Source: Sphingobacteriia bacterium (GTDB taxonomy: Bacteria > Bacteroidota > Bacteroidia > Bacteroidales > UBA7960). From it: a DNA stretch of 41,717 nucleotides. Made by a program: the position numbers and the translations under genes. Shown in pieces: positions 8,181 to 17,525 of this stretch; position 1 is the first letter of the stretch; each line of letters opens with the position of its first letter. The DNA lies in the NCBI GenBank assembly GCA_011390575.1, contig JAABSE010000030.1:1-41717 (forward strand), written 5' to 3'. The notes beneath the pieces are model-generated. The model saw only the letters and a program-made list of their open reading frames with translations, had not been told where the DNA came from and ran no database searches.

Positions 8181-11033
8181 CTATCTTTCCATGAGCTCAT
8201 ATCCATGGGTAGTGTCTTTATCAATAAAGGGAATTCCTTTCTCCATCCAGCGCGGCGCAGGCTCGTCTTTAAGGTAGTGGTCGAAAAACTGATACATGCG
8301 CACGGAAAGGTCCATCCTTGCAGGCCATTGCATAAGATTGTGGCCTTCTTTGTTGTAAACCAGCATCCATACAGGCTTGTCGAGCCTGCGCATGGCGGTA
8401 AACAATTCGATCCCCTGGTACCATGGCACAGCGCCATCATCGTCGTTATGCATCATCAGCAGCGGAGTTTCGATATCGGGAGCAAAGAATATGGGTGAGT
8501 TTTCGATATAATGAAAAGGCTTTTCCCACAAAGTACCGCCGATGCGGCTCTGGGTGAGCTCATACTGAAACTGCCGGCTCATACCTGATGCCCAGCGAAT
8601 TCCTCCGTAAGCACTTATCATATTGCTTACAGGTGCACCCGCCATAGCAGCCCTGAACATGTTGGTTTTGGTAATCAGGTAAGCAATCTGGTATCCACCC
8701 CAGCTTTGTCCCTGCAATCCCATGCGATCACGGTCGATAAATGTATATTTCTCCAGCATGGCCTGCGTACCGCTTACGATAGCGTTATAGGCACTCTGTC
8801 CTGGATACCCTGTGCGATAGGTAATGTCGGGGACAAAAACCACATACCCGTTGCTGGTGCAGAATGCCGGATTGATAATAGAGCGACTGGGTGAAGGAAT
8901 ATTGTGGCGGTGAAGATTCTGCGATGACCTTTCATAAAAATAGACGATCATCGGATATTTCTTTTCCGGATCGAAATTTTCGGGCCGGTAAAGCAATCCC
9001 TGCAGCGTATCATTATTGAAATCCTGCCATTCTACCAGCTCAACACTACCCCATAAGTATTCGTCCTGCCAGGGGTTAGCTGAAGAGATTTTTTTTGTGT
9101 CGGTAAAGTCGGGTTTGCTTACATATAAATCAGCATACTTCCTAAAAGTGCTTCTGCGCCAAACAAACAAATCTTCCTCTTTTGCTTTTTGAAGTTGCAT
9201 AAATGCGGCATCTTCCATGACAAGCCTTTCAAGGTTGCCGGTTTTCATGGAAAGACTGTAATATCCATCCTGTTTGTTGTCTTCATGAAAAGCACTGAGC
9301 CATATTTTGTCATCAGGAATATGATATTCATCACGGTCCAGATTTTGGTATCGAAAACGGATATGATTTTTGCGCCCATGGCCTTGGGTAAGATTCTCCG
9401 GTTGCTTCTTTCCGCTGGGGTCGAGTTTCCAGATATCAAAACGGTCATACACCAATACAAAGGCGTCGTCTTTGCCCCATCCGGCAATACCATAAGGTCG
9501 GGCAAAATTGGGAACATCGTTCAATTCATCATACAAAGGTTCATTGATTTGGGATGTCAGATTGCGGACAGCCTCATCTTTGATCGAATAGGCATACCAG
9601 TTTTTTTCCTCGGGTAAATAATACGCGATGTAGTTGCCATGAACTGAAAACTGAACATTGGCTTCAGCCCTGGATAAGATTTGACTTCTACTGCCATCAC
9701 TCACATCTACCACATAAATATCGCGGGGTGTTCGACCCAACCAGGTGCTCTCGCGCTGATAGGGTAAGTTGGAAATTCCCATGACAAAAGGAGCATTGCC
9801 ATACCTGTCTTTAGTAATTACCGGCATATCTTCCGATGCAAGGGGGACCAGGTTACCTTTCCGCAAATGAAAAACGGCTTCATAATTGCGTTGTTTTTCT
9901 CTTTTGGCATTTACTTTTTGCTGGCTTTGCAATTGGGGATCCTGCCAGTGCCAGATATCCAGGCTGTACTTTTCTTCGTCCAGCAATGTGTCTTTGGGTT
10001 CTTCTTCGGGTTTGGGAGCAATTCCGAAAAATACTCTGGTATTGTCGTCCGAAAATTCCGGTTTGTTGTGTTCGCTTACAGCATAACCTTCGGGCATATT
10101 ATCGGTAGCCATGGTAACACTTTGGGTGCCTGCACGTCTGCCTGTTTGGTGTACAAACAGGTCATAAACCTTTACATCTGCGGTATCGGCAGAAAAAAGC
10201 CAGGCGAAGTTCTCCCCGCCCTTGCTCACGCTCAACTGTTTGAAATCGCCTGCTGCAGAATCGAGCAATTGCAAAGATTGATCAGCCGTATTGAAAGCAA
10301 ATAGTTTCCTGATTTCCAGAGAATCTTCTTCACTTTTTACTTCCTGTATAAACAGGACCGAAGTACCGTTTTCCGCCATCCTGTAATGCTCCACCATATC
10401 ATATACATGCGAGATTCCTTCCAGCGGATTACTGATGATCAGTTGTTTGACTTTTTCTGTTTCCGGTTCCTTTTCCTCTTCTTCGGGTTGCTCTTCTTTC
10501 AATGGCTCAGGAATGGTATCTGTTGGGTTGTTCCCGGATTCCTCCGATTCTTCCAATATCCGGCTAAAGTCAAGCGTAAAGGCCAGCCAGGGGGAAGGTT
10601 CTTTGGGCAGTTGATAGGAGATAACATCTTCATAGGTAAGAAGCTCACCTGAAGAAAGCAAAAGAATTCCCAGTGAATCCTTAGGCATTTCATCCTTCTT
10701 TTTCTTGTCCACCTTGGCCTGCCTTACAACCTCCTGCGGTGGTTCTATATGGAATACAGCAAAATTGCTATCGGGAGAGAAAGAGGCTTTACTGCCCCGC
10801 GCTATTCTTTGCTCCTCACTCCCATCGGTTTTTGTAATGATAAGATTTCCATCCTGCCGCTGCGGATTGAGCAGATACAGCAGATGATTACCATCAGGAG
10901 CAATTTCTACGCCCGATATGTTTTCCCATTTGTCATAATCATCATGAGAGAGAGGTTGCTTCTCTTGTGCTGCCAAAGAAAATGACAGTATGCTAACAAA
11001 AAGCAATAAAAAAGAATAAATATGCCTGTACAT
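8181..11033 (-). CDS. S9 family (prolyl oligopeptidase-like) secreted serine peptidase
   Basis: A 950-residue protein with signal peptide (LLLFVSILSFSLAAQ, cleavage near residue 22). The N-terminal ~650 residues show the WD/beta-propeller pattern of S9 peptidases (repeated SPDSN-like blade motifs). The C-terminal alpha/beta-hydrolase domain has the nucleophile in GQSWGG (Ser777), candidate Asp864-866 in HNDDDGAVPW, and His898 in KEGHNL: a complete triad. It should cleave peptides in the periplasm, like other large Bacteroidota S9 enzymes. An acidic insert rich in Glu and Pro (about residues 160-195) interrupts the propeller. It is transcribed alone; the terminator-bearing gap at 11034-11277 separates it from the next minus-strand gene. 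Confidence 0.9.
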   Translation of the reverse strand: MYRHIYSFLLLFVSILSFSLAAQEKQPLSHDDYDKWENISGVEIAPDGNHLLYLLNPQRQDGNLIITKTDGSEEQRIARGSKASFSPDSNFAVFHIEPPQEVVRQAKVDKKKKDEMPKDSLGILLLSSGELLTYEDVISYQLPKEPSPWLAFTLDFSRILEESEESGNNPTDTIPEPLKEEQPEEEEKEPETEKVKQLIISNPLEGISHVYDMVEHYRMAENGTSVLFIQEVKSEEDSLEIRKLFAFNTADQSLQLLDSAAGDFKQLSVSKGGENFAWLFSADTADVKVYDLFVHQTGRRAGTQSVTMATDNMPEGYAVSEHNKPEFSDDNTRVFFGIAPKPEEEPKDTLLDEEKYSLDIWHWQDPQLQSQQKVNAKREKQRNYEAVFHLRKGNLVPLASEDMPVITKDRYGNAPFVMGISNLPYQRESTWLGRTPRDIYVVDVSDGSRSQILSRAEANVQFSVHGNYIAYYLPEEKNWYAYSIKDEAVRNLTSQINEPLYDELNDVPNFARPYGIAGWGKDDAFVLVYDRFDIWKLDPSGKKQPENLTQGHGRKNHIRFRYQNLDRDEYHIPDDKIWLSAFHEDNKQDGYYSLSMKTGNLERLVMEDAAFMQLQKAKEEDLFVWRRSTFRKYADLYVSKPDFTDTKKISSANPWQDEYLWGSVELVEWQDFNNDTLQGLLYRPENFDPEKKYPMIVYFYERSSQNLHRHNIPSPSRSIINPAFCTSNGYVVFVPDITYRTGYPGQSAYNAIVSGTQAMLEKYTFIDRDRMGLQGQSWGGYQIAYLITKTNMFRAAMAGAPVSNMISAYGGIRWASGMSRQFQYELTQSRIGGTLWEKPFHYIENSPIFFAPDIETPLLMMHNDDDGAVPWYQGIELFTAMRRLDKPVWMLVYNKEGHNLMQWPARMDLSVRMYQFFDHYLKDEPAPRWMEKGIPFIDKDTTHGYELMER

Positions 11034-11214
11034 TTGAATAATAATTTTGAATGAATATTTGTTTTCCGCGCCGAAAATAAGGAATTATTTTGACAATCAC
11101 TTTCCATTAGGCAGGTTCATGACCCTGGCCAAAACAGTCTCAAAATAAATGCAACGAGATTTTCTTCCGTTTTATAAAACGGGGTCACCACTTTGTCTAA
11201 AACAGCTCTCTAAT

Positions 11215-11252
11215 AAAAAAGTCTGGCTTACTTTTCCCGCCAGACTTTTTTT
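11215..11252 (-). terminator. Rho-independent terminator after the acidic-tail protein gene (bidirectional)
   Basis: AGTCTGGC pairs with GCCAGACT across an 11-nt loop and is flanked by A- and T-runs, so it can work on both strands. It lies 25 bp beyond the stop of the minus-strand gene at 11278. Confidence 0.85.
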
Positions 11253-11277
11253 ACGTTTTATTTTATTTTCATAAATT

Positions 11278-11814
11278 CTACCAATCATCGTCCTCGTCAT
11301 CCCAATCATCCCAATCATCGTCTTTTTCAGTTTCGGGCGCCACACCTGTGGTGGGATTCACAATTTGAAGTGAGGTTCTGAACAAAGTAGCATTGTCATT
11401 GCGATCTTCTGCAAAAGCTTCATCGGAATTTACCCAGATACCCAGCCTGTAATTGCCAGGGCCAATATTCGTAGTTTCATTCAGATGGATGGTTTCATTT
11501 TTAAATTCGTGTTTACCCATGTGATAAATTCCGTCCAAAGGGTAACGTTTTACAATGATCATATCCCCGGCACTGCTGCTTCCCTCAGGCATAAGGTAAA
11601 TACTCACTTCAAACGGAGGGGTTACATATCTCGAATTGTCTCCATCTGCCAGCACCATGAAATGCAAGCCTTCTATGGTATTGGTGGCAGCATCAAAATT
11701 TGTAAAGTACATGTTTTCTTCCAGGTTAGAGGGATAAACATTAGCGTTCCCGGTAGTTTGAGCAAAGTTTGCAGTGGCAAAAAAAACGGAAATCAGGAAA
11801 AAAATAGGTTTCAT
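11278..11814 (-). CDS. Secreted hypothetical protein with Asp/Trp-rich C-terminus
   Basis: A 178-residue protein with a signal peptide (IFFLISVFFATANFAQ). The body (about 25-155) looks like a CARDB/APHP-type beta-sandwich: LHFMVLADGDNS, PPFEVSIYL, GNYRLGIWVNSD and AFAEDRNDNATLF follow the pattern of these extracellular adhesion-like modules, where an acidic D/E-D/N-N segment precedes the last strands. The last 14 residues are almost only Asp and Trp (DDDWDDWDDEDDDW), which is unusual; calcium or surface binding is possible but unproven. It is monocistronic with its own terminator. Confidence 0.7.
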   Translation of the reverse strand: MKPIFFLISVFFATANFAQTTGNANVYPSNLEENMYFTNFDAATNTIEGLHFMVLADGDNSRYVTPPFEVSIYLMPEGSSSAGDMIIVKRYPLDGIYHMGKHEFKNETIHLNETTNIGPGNYRLGIWVNSDEAFAEDRNDNATLFRTSLQIVNPTTGVAPETEKDDDWDDWDDEDDDW

Positions 11815-11940
11815 AACGATGCGGTTTGGTTAATAAAGAAAGATTGTTCCGGTGAAAAAACCATGTTGTATCAGAAACGACAAACAAATAGATGTAATAC
11901 AATAAAGATTAAAAGAAATGTCCCATATCAATGGACAGGT

Positions 11941-12747
11941 TTAGGGCAACATATTCTTAAACTCCTGGTATCTGTCTTCAAAAAGGTTGCCTTCTTTTCC
12001 TCCCAGTTCCTGGTGTTTTTCATGAATTGCTTCAATTCGCTCATCGTCAGGAGGATGGGTGCTGAAATATACCATCCAGCCGGGACTGGGTTCTGCATCG
12101 ATTTTCTCAAAAAAGTAGGCTACTCCGCGCGCATCAATTTCGGTAGGATACAAATATCTCACAGCATATTCATCCGCTTCAAATTCATCCTGACGACTAA
12201 AAGCAAGAGCAGTGGAATTCAGCGCAAAATCAGCCAGGATTTGCTCAACCAAACCGGGGTTATTTCCCAGCAGGAGAGAGGCCACAATTTGAAAACCATA
12301 TATTTTGGTAAGACGATTGGTAGAATGCCTGCGGTCGGCATGAGCAATTTCGTGGGCAACAACTCCGGCCAGTGAGGCTTCGTTATCAAGAAACTTAATC
12401 AAACCACTATAATAAAAGGTATTCCCGCCAGGGACTGCAAATGCATTAAACACGTCTTTGTCTATAATGTACACATTGTATGCAAATTTATCATCATGCC
12501 GGATATCATCCGAAGCCAGAATATCATCGCGCATTCTTTCCAGGTAGGCATAGGCCTGTGGATACTGATTTCTGTCCAGTACCGGGTATTCTTCGGGATT
12601 GTTTAATATTTCCTGGGTTATTTCTTCCCCCAGGGAGACGTCTTCACTTACGGAAAAGAAATTGACTTTACCATCGTCGCAGGAGGAGAAAAATAAAACC
12701 ATTGTAAACAATAATACGATACCGGGTAGTTTTTTTTGTGCTCTCAT
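11941..12747 (-). CDS. M48 family zinc metalloprotease, lipoprotein
   Basis: A 268-residue protein with lipobox FFSSC (Cys23), so it should be anchored in the envelope. The zinc site is HEIAH (132-136), with the third ligand in the downstream EFEAD motif (about 188). NAFAVPGG (101-108) is another M48 signature. It resembles BepA/LoiP-type periplasmic M48 peptidases that degrade or quality-control outer-membrane proteins; the substrate here is inferred only. It lacks the C-terminal TPR region of BepA. It lies upstream of the acidic-tail gene, 126 bp away, on the same strand. Confidence 0.9.
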   Translation of the reverse strand: MRAQKKLPGIVLLFTMVLFFSSCDDGKVNFFSVSEDVSLGEEITQEILNNPEEYPVLDRNQYPQAYAYLERMRDDILASDDIRHDDKFAYNVYIIDKDVFNAFAVPGGNTFYYSGLIKFLDNEASLAGVVAHEIAHADRRHSTNRLTKIYGFQIVASLLLGNNPGLVEQILADFALNSTALAFSRQDEFEADEYAVRYLYPTEIDARGVAYFFEKIDAEPSPGWMVYFSTHPPDDERIEAIHEKHQELGGKEGNLFEDRYQEFKNMLP

Positions 12748-12926
12748 AATATGGGAATTTGGTTTTTTTCTTGAATTTAAACTACTGCAAAATTACGAAA
12801 TTATGCTATCGAACCAGCCATCACGCAAAATACGCGCCAAACCCAATACAAAAAAAATGTCAAAGCTTTTGGGAGATGCACCGAAACTACTCTATTCCTT
12901 TAAAATCACACCCTCATGCAGTGGAT

Positions 12927-14699
12927 TCATTCTTCAGAAAATTCTATTAACATTTTGCGGTACACATTAAACACATTGGAGCGGGAAACAAAGCCAACAT
13001 ATTTGCCGTCTTCTACCACCGGCAGATTCCAGTTTCCTGAATCTCGGAACTTCTTCATAACGGTTTCCATACTGTCTTGCAACTCGACTTTCTGGGGGGG
13101 GACAATCATCAGGTTTCGTACCGTTATTTTCTCATACTTTTCACGGTCAAACATTATCTCCCTTACTTCATCCAGGGGTACCAGACCCAGAAAGTTATTT
13201 TCGGTATCAATTACCGGGAATATATTTCGGTTTGACCTGGCAATTACTTTTACCAGCTCACCCAGATTTTGATCCGGAAATACTGCTATAAGGTTTGTTT
13301 CGATAACACTTTCCACTTTCAGCAAGGTAAGTACAGCCTGATCCTTATGGTGTGTGATTAGATGTCCCTTTTCCGCCAGCTTCTTTGCATAGAGAGAATG
13401 CGGTTCAAAATAACGCACGGTAAGAAATGAGATGGATGCAGTTATGATCAAGGGTACAAAAAGTTCGTATCCCCCGGTGATTTCGGCAATGAGAAAGATG
13501 GCTGTTAACGGAGCATGCATAACTCCTGCAATCAGCCCGGCCATTCCCACAAGGGCAAAATTATATTCAGAAATTTTCATCCAGGAAAGGGAATTGATCA
13601 ACCGGGCAAAAACAAACCCTGTAATTCCTCCCATGAACAAACTGGGAGCAAAAACCCCACCGATACCTCCACTGCTTGTGGTAAGTGAGGTGGCAATGGC
13701 TTTGAAAAGCAGTACGATGACCAGAAAGCCTATAAACACAAAGCCAGAGTCATCCACGAAGAAACCCCAGATACTGTCGTTGAGCAATTCTTCCGGCTGC
13801 CCTGAAAGCATGGCGCGCATGGTAATATATCCTTCGCCAAAGAGCGGGGGAAACAAAAAAATCAAAACACCCAGTATGCCCCCTCCAATCAAAACCCGTT
13901 TATAAGGCTCCGTAATTTTCTTGATACGTTTTTCAACCCATGCATTCGTACGGGTAAAATACAAGGATACGCCTCCGGCTACAATTCCAAGAAATATATA
14001 AAAAGGGAAATGGCCCAAATTGAAGGGATCGATCATCGTAAAATAAAATTCTACCTGCTCACCCAGAAAAAGAGATGAAAAGAGCGTGGCGGTAACCGCC
14101 GCAATAAGCAAGGGAATGATAGAAGACATGGTGAGATCGAGCATCAACACTTCCAGGGCAAAGATAAGACCCGCAATGGGAGCCTTAAAAATAGCAGCAA
14201 TGGCGGCAGCAGCACCGCAACCCACCAAAAGGGTGGTACGCCTGAACCCCAGCTTGCTCTTTTGCGCCACATTGCTGCCAATGGCTGCCCCGGTGGCCAC
14301 AATGGGTGCCTCCATTCCCACAGAGCCTCCAAAACCTGCAGTAATTGTACAGGCAATCATGGACGACCACATGTTGTGAGCTTTCATAACAGCCTTGTTG
14401 CGTGATATGGCATACAAAATACGTGTAACCCCATGGCCGATGTTGTCTTTTACAAAAGTGCGAACATATAACACGGTAAGTAAAATACCAATAACCGGAA
14501 ATATGAGCATCAGCCAGTTTTCGGAAGGACGTATACTTCTTACCCATGCCTCTACGTAATGCACACTGGTTTTAAGGATTACTGCTGCCATGGCAGCCAC
14601 AATACCAATTATCACACTTAAAACCAGGATAAAATGCCTGTCGTCAAGATACTTACTACGCCAAATCAGGAATTCGTCCAGTTTGCTTCTCTTTGCCAT
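12927..14699 (-). CDS. CLC-type chloride channel/antiporter with two CBS domains
   Basis: About 590 residues. The start at 14699 (MAKRSKLDEF) is preferred over the ATG six codons upstream (14717), because hydrophilic sequence and then the first membrane segment follow naturally. The CLC signatures are present: GSVGMEAP contains the gating-glutamate position (about residue 130), and SGGIGGVFAPSLFMGG is the second ion-pathway motif. The position usually GSGIP reads GHGVT, so the classic selectivity serine appears to be replaced. Two CBS domains occupy about residues 460-585 and may sense adenine nucleotides. The role is anion transport across the inner membrane, whether as channel or H+-coupled exchanger cannot be decided here. 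Confidence 0.9.
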   Translation of the reverse strand: MAKRSKLDEFLIWRSKYLDDRHFILVLSVIIGIVAAMAAVILKTSVHYVEAWVRSIRPSENWLMLIFPVIGILLTVLYVRTFVKDNIGHGVTRILYAISRNKAVMKAHNMWSSMIACTITAGFGGSVGMEAPIVATGAAIGSNVAQKSKLGFRRTTLLVGCGAAAAIAAIFKAPIAGLIFALEVLMLDLTMSSIIPLLIAAVTATLFSSLFLGEQVEFYFTMIDPFNLGHFPFYIFLGIVAGGVSLYFTRTNAWVEKRIKKITEPYKRVLIGGGILGVLIFLFPPLFGEGYITMRAMLSGQPEELLNDSIWGFFVDDSGFVFIGFLVIVLLFKAIATSLTTSSGGIGGVFAPSLFMGGITGFVFARLINSLSWMKISEYNFALVGMAGLIAGVMHAPLTAIFLIAEITGGYELFVPLIITASISFLTVRYFEPHSLYAKKLAEKGHLITHHKDQAVLTLLKVESVIETNLIAVFPDQNLGELVKVIARSNRNIFPVIDTENNFLGLVPLDEVREIMFDREKYEKITVRNLMIVPPQKVELQDSMETVMKKFRDSGNWNLPVVEDGKYVGFVSRSNVFNVYRKMLIEFSEE

Positions 14700-14904
14700 T
14701 ATATTAAAACATTTCAAGCTTCCGGCAGAAAACCGCCAAAGAATTTAACTCTTTTGGAATTATGGGCAAATATCTGAAAAAAAGCTGACAAAACAGATAG
14801 TGAATCAGATTGTGAGAAAATAAAAGATGACAGATAAAATCAGGTGAATAAAACAGTGAAGGTCTCAGCCAATTAAAAACATTATGCAGTAATAGTTATA
14901 ACAA

Positions 14905-15561
14905 CTATTCCCTGTTGAAAACAAATTGCAGCAAATTGGCCCCCATGCGCAGGGCTTTCAGGCGCACTTCTTCGGTGTTGCCGTGCACGATAGGATCTTC
15001 CCAGCCATTGCCCAGGTCTGCTTCGTAGGTATAGTACAAAACAAGTCTGCCTTCATGAAAAATTCCAAACCCTTGCGGGGGTTTGCCGTCGTGCTCGTGA
15101 ATCTTGGGTGGCCCTTCAGGGAAGGAAAATTTCTGCTGATAAACGGGATGCGACCAGGGCAATTCCACCAGTTCCTTGTCGGGAAATACCTTGGCAATTT
15201 CGCGCCGGAAGAAAGGATCCAGTCCGTAATTATCATCCACATGCAAAAAACCACCTCCCAGCAGGTAGTTGCGCAGGTTCTGCGCTTCCTGAGCAGAGAA
15301 AACCAGGTTGCCATGGCCGGTCATATATACAAATGGATAATTAAACAGATTCTGGCTGCCCACCTCAACAGTAGCAATGTCGGTGCTGATGGTAGTGCCG
15401 GTTTCACGGTTGGCAAACTCCACCAGGTTGGGCAATGCCGTGGGGTTGGAGTACCAGTCGCCACCCCCGCGGTATTGCAGGGTTGCGATTTGAAAGTTCT
15501 GGGACTGGATATGCAAAGAACATATCAGCAATATCGACAAAAACAAAATCCTGTTTATCAT
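14905..15561 (-). CDS. DUF4159 domain-containing secreted protein
   Basis: A 218-residue protein. The ATG at 15561 (MINRILFLSILLICSLHIQSQ) gives a proper signal peptide; the longer frame starting at 15624 would overlap rsmE by 37 bp and put 21 polar residues before the signal. The mature domain has the DUF4159 pattern: RYGGGDWYSNPTALPNL-like opening (here LQYRGGGDWYSNP), VYMTGHGNLVF, LLGGGFLHVDDNYG and ELPWSHPVY. It resembles a class I glutamine-amidotransferase-like fold, but catalytic function is not known. It follows rsmE with a 26-bp gap on the same strand, so the two are probably co-transcribed. Confidence 0.85.
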   Translation of the reverse strand: MINRILFLSILLICSLHIQSQNFQIATLQYRGGGDWYSNPTALPNLVEFANRETGTTISTDIATVEVGSQNLFNYPFVYMTGHGNLVFSAQEAQNLRNYLLGGGFLHVDDNYGLDPFFRREIAKVFPDKELVELPWSHPVYQQKFSFPEGPPKIHEHDGKPPQGFGIFHEGRLVLYYTYEADLGNGWEDPIVHGNTEEVRLKALRMGANLLQFVFNRE

Positions 15562-15587
15562 ATAACAACTTACTATATTTATAAAAA

Positions 15588-16295
15588 TCAAATCTCTCCA
15601 TTCAAAAAGCTCACCCCCATACACGCCACCAACGCGGCGGTTTCTGTACGTAAACGATTTTCACCCAACGATATTGCTTGTAGCCCTTTGTCCATGGCCA
15701 ACCGAACCTCCTCCTCATTGAAATCACCCTCGGGTCCGATAAGGATCAATGCATCGGAACCTGCACTGTAAATTTCCCGCAAAGGCACTTTCTGTCCGGC
15801 TGCACAATGCGCTATATAGCCCGGGGTAGCACCGTCAATGGTTTTCATAAAATCCCTGAACTTAACTGCTTCATTCAGCACCGGAAGCCATGCCCGTTGC
15901 GACTGCTTCATGGCAGCCACCAGGATTTTCTTCAGCCGTTCGGGTTTTATAATCAAGCGTTCTGACTGAGCGCATATAATGGGCGTAATCTCCTCAATGC
16001 CGCACTCGGTGGCTTTTTCCAAAAACCATTCAAAACGATCAATACTTTTGGTGGGCGCCACAGCTATATGTAAGCGAAAAGGACGAGCCGGCTGCATCCG
16101 TTTTTCTTTAACCGATGCCACGGTATTTTTTGAACTCACCTCCAGCAGCACGGCCTCACCCATTCCTCCCGAGCCATCCACGAAACCTATCTCCTGTCCT
16201 GGCTTCAGCCGCAGTACTTTGGCACAATGGTGAGATTCTTCCGGCGAGAGTTGTACGATATTGGCAGCAGGGTTTTCGGTATAAAAAATATGCAT
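15588..16295 (-). CDS. rsmE: 16S rRNA (uracil-1498-N3)-methyltransferase
   Basis: 235 residues, normal for RsmE. It has the N-terminal PUA-like part (HHCAKVLRLKPGQEIGFVDG) and the C-terminal SPOUT knot with LIGPEGDFNEEEV (about 183-195) and ISLGENRLRTETA (about 209-221), which bind SAM. It methylates U1498 of 16S rRNA in the 30S subunit. A TAACTTTG -7 element lies upstream on the minus strand (16343-16350). It heads a likely operon with the DUF4159 gene. Confidence 0.95.
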   Translation of the reverse strand: MHIFYTENPAANIVQLSPEESHHCAKVLRLKPGQEIGFVDGSGGMGEAVLLEVSSKNTVASVKEKRMQPARPFRLHIAVAPTKSIDRFEWFLEKATECGIEEITPIICAQSERLIIKPERLKKILVAAMKQSQRAWLPVLNEAVKFRDFMKTIDGATPGYIAHCAAGQKVPLREIYSAGSDALILIGPEGDFNEEEVRLAMDKGLQAISLGENRLRTETAALVACMGVSFLNGEI

Positions 16296-16342
16296 AACTT
16301 ATAAAGGACATTAGAACCATCAAAAATTCAAACAATGCACTG

Positions 16343-16356
16343 CAAAGTTATGTTTG
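16343..16356. promoter_or_regulatory. Overlapping divergent -7 elements for rsmE and the BASS-like transporter
   Basis: On the minus strand 16343-16350 reads TAACTTTG; on the plus strand 16349-16356 reads TATGTTTG. Both match TAnnTTTG and share two bases, so the two divergent promoters would compete for polymerase. A second plus-strand candidate is TAATTTCG near 16392, with a TTG 22 bp upstream. Confidence 0.4.
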
Positions 16357-16419
16357 TTTTGCGAATTGTATCCGGCACATCTTTTTTTCTTAATTTCGGG
16401 AAATATTTTATCTCAATAC

Positions 16420-17358
16420 ATGCAAAAACTTTTATCCATCCTCAATCACCGCGATTTTGTTTTATCACTGGCCCTGGTAGTGGGCCTTATTCTGGGCGAG
16501 CACACCCGCCCGCTCGCTGAGATATCCGTTTTCACCCTTGCCTTTGTGATGGTGTTTGCTACCACCGGTTTCAGTTTCAAAAGCTGGATACCCGTTAAAA
16601 ATGCCTTGTATCCGTTGGCCTGGTCTACTTTTTTGAATTTTGTGCTTTTTGGACTGGTCCTGATTGGATTGTCGTGGTTGTTTTTCACTAATGATCCCCA
16701 GCACCATTACTTTCCTTACTACGTAGGATTTATCCTGGTGGCTGCGGCACCTCCCGGCCCTTCGGTCATTCCCTTTGCCGCCATGCTAAGGGGAGACAAT
16801 AACTTCAGTGTAACCGGGGTTTTCGGACTCCATTTCATTGCTATGGTCCTCACCCCGATTATTCTCTGGATTTTCCTGGGAGATTCCCTGATCAATCCCT
16901 TGAAGATTTTCAACATCATGGTACAGCTCATCATTATTCCATTGATCATAAGTCGTTTCCTGCGCCATCCAAAAGTATTGCCAACAGTTGAAAAGTACCG
17001 TGATACGGTCATCAAATGGGGCTTTTTCCTGGTAATTACCCCTATCATGGGTATGAGCAGCAGTGTGTTTTTTTCCGAACCTGGGGTAGTGCTCATCATG
17101 TCGGTAATCTTGCTCATTTCCATGTACCTGTTGGGATTTCTCTACCATATTATCATGGCCAGAAGCGGTGCCAACCGCGGCATGATCATCAGCAGTACGC
17201 TTATGATGACGACCAAAAGCAGCGCCTTCTCTGCCGTGGCGGCATTCACCTTTTTCCAGGGCGAACCCATGATTGCTCTACCCTCTGCTGTTGTGAGTGT
17301 TTTTGTTACTCTTTTCATTATTGTTTATTCGGCATTTTTGAGATGGTGGGAGAAGTGA
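16420..17358 (+). CDS. Bile acid:sodium symporter (BASS)-like membrane transporter
   Basis: 312 residues from the ATG at 16420 (MQKLLSILNHRDFV). The frame is open back to an ATG at 16354, but that one falls inside a promoter-like element and would add a hydrophobic but unusual leader. Nine or ten membrane segments are visible. The segment VAAAPPGPSVIPFAAMLRGDN and the later MTTKSSAFSAVAAF resemble the crossover helices of BASS/SBF and related transporters. The substrate is unknown; sodium-coupled uptake of an organic acid is the family expectation. Unrelated in function to its tricorn-protease neighbour as far as can be seen. Confidence 0.7.
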   Translation: MQKLLSILNHRDFVLSLALVVGLILGEHTRPLAEISVFTLAFVMVFATTGFSFKSWIPVKNALYPLAWSTFLNFVLFGLVLIGLSWLFFTNDPQHHYFPYYVGFILVAAAPPGPSVIPFAAMLRGDNNFSVTGVFGLHFIAMVLTPIILWIFLGDSLINPLKIFNIMVQLIIIPLIISRFLRHPKVLPTVEKYRDTVIKWGFFLVITPIMGMSSSVFFSEPGVVLIMSVILLISMYLLGFLYHIIMARSGANRGMIISSTLMMTTKSSAFSAVAAFTFFQGEPMIALPSAVVSVFVTLFIIVYSAFLRWWEK

Positions 17359-17525
17359 AAAAGACAATGCCTTTTCAGGAATTTGACAGACAGGATCTTA
17401 AGCTTCTTTCTCTGCCTTTAAAAACGCTTACAAACTGTAATCGGTTTCTTTCTCACAGGAAAAAATCTATACCTTTATCGTGTTAATTTCAATCTTTTAT
17501 CACTAAAATTAAAAAAATATCACCC

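Noticed and set aside
11485-12375. 296-codon plus-strand open frame
   Set aside because: It spans the antisense of two well-supported minus-strand genes (acidic-tail protein and M48 protease) and the gap between them.
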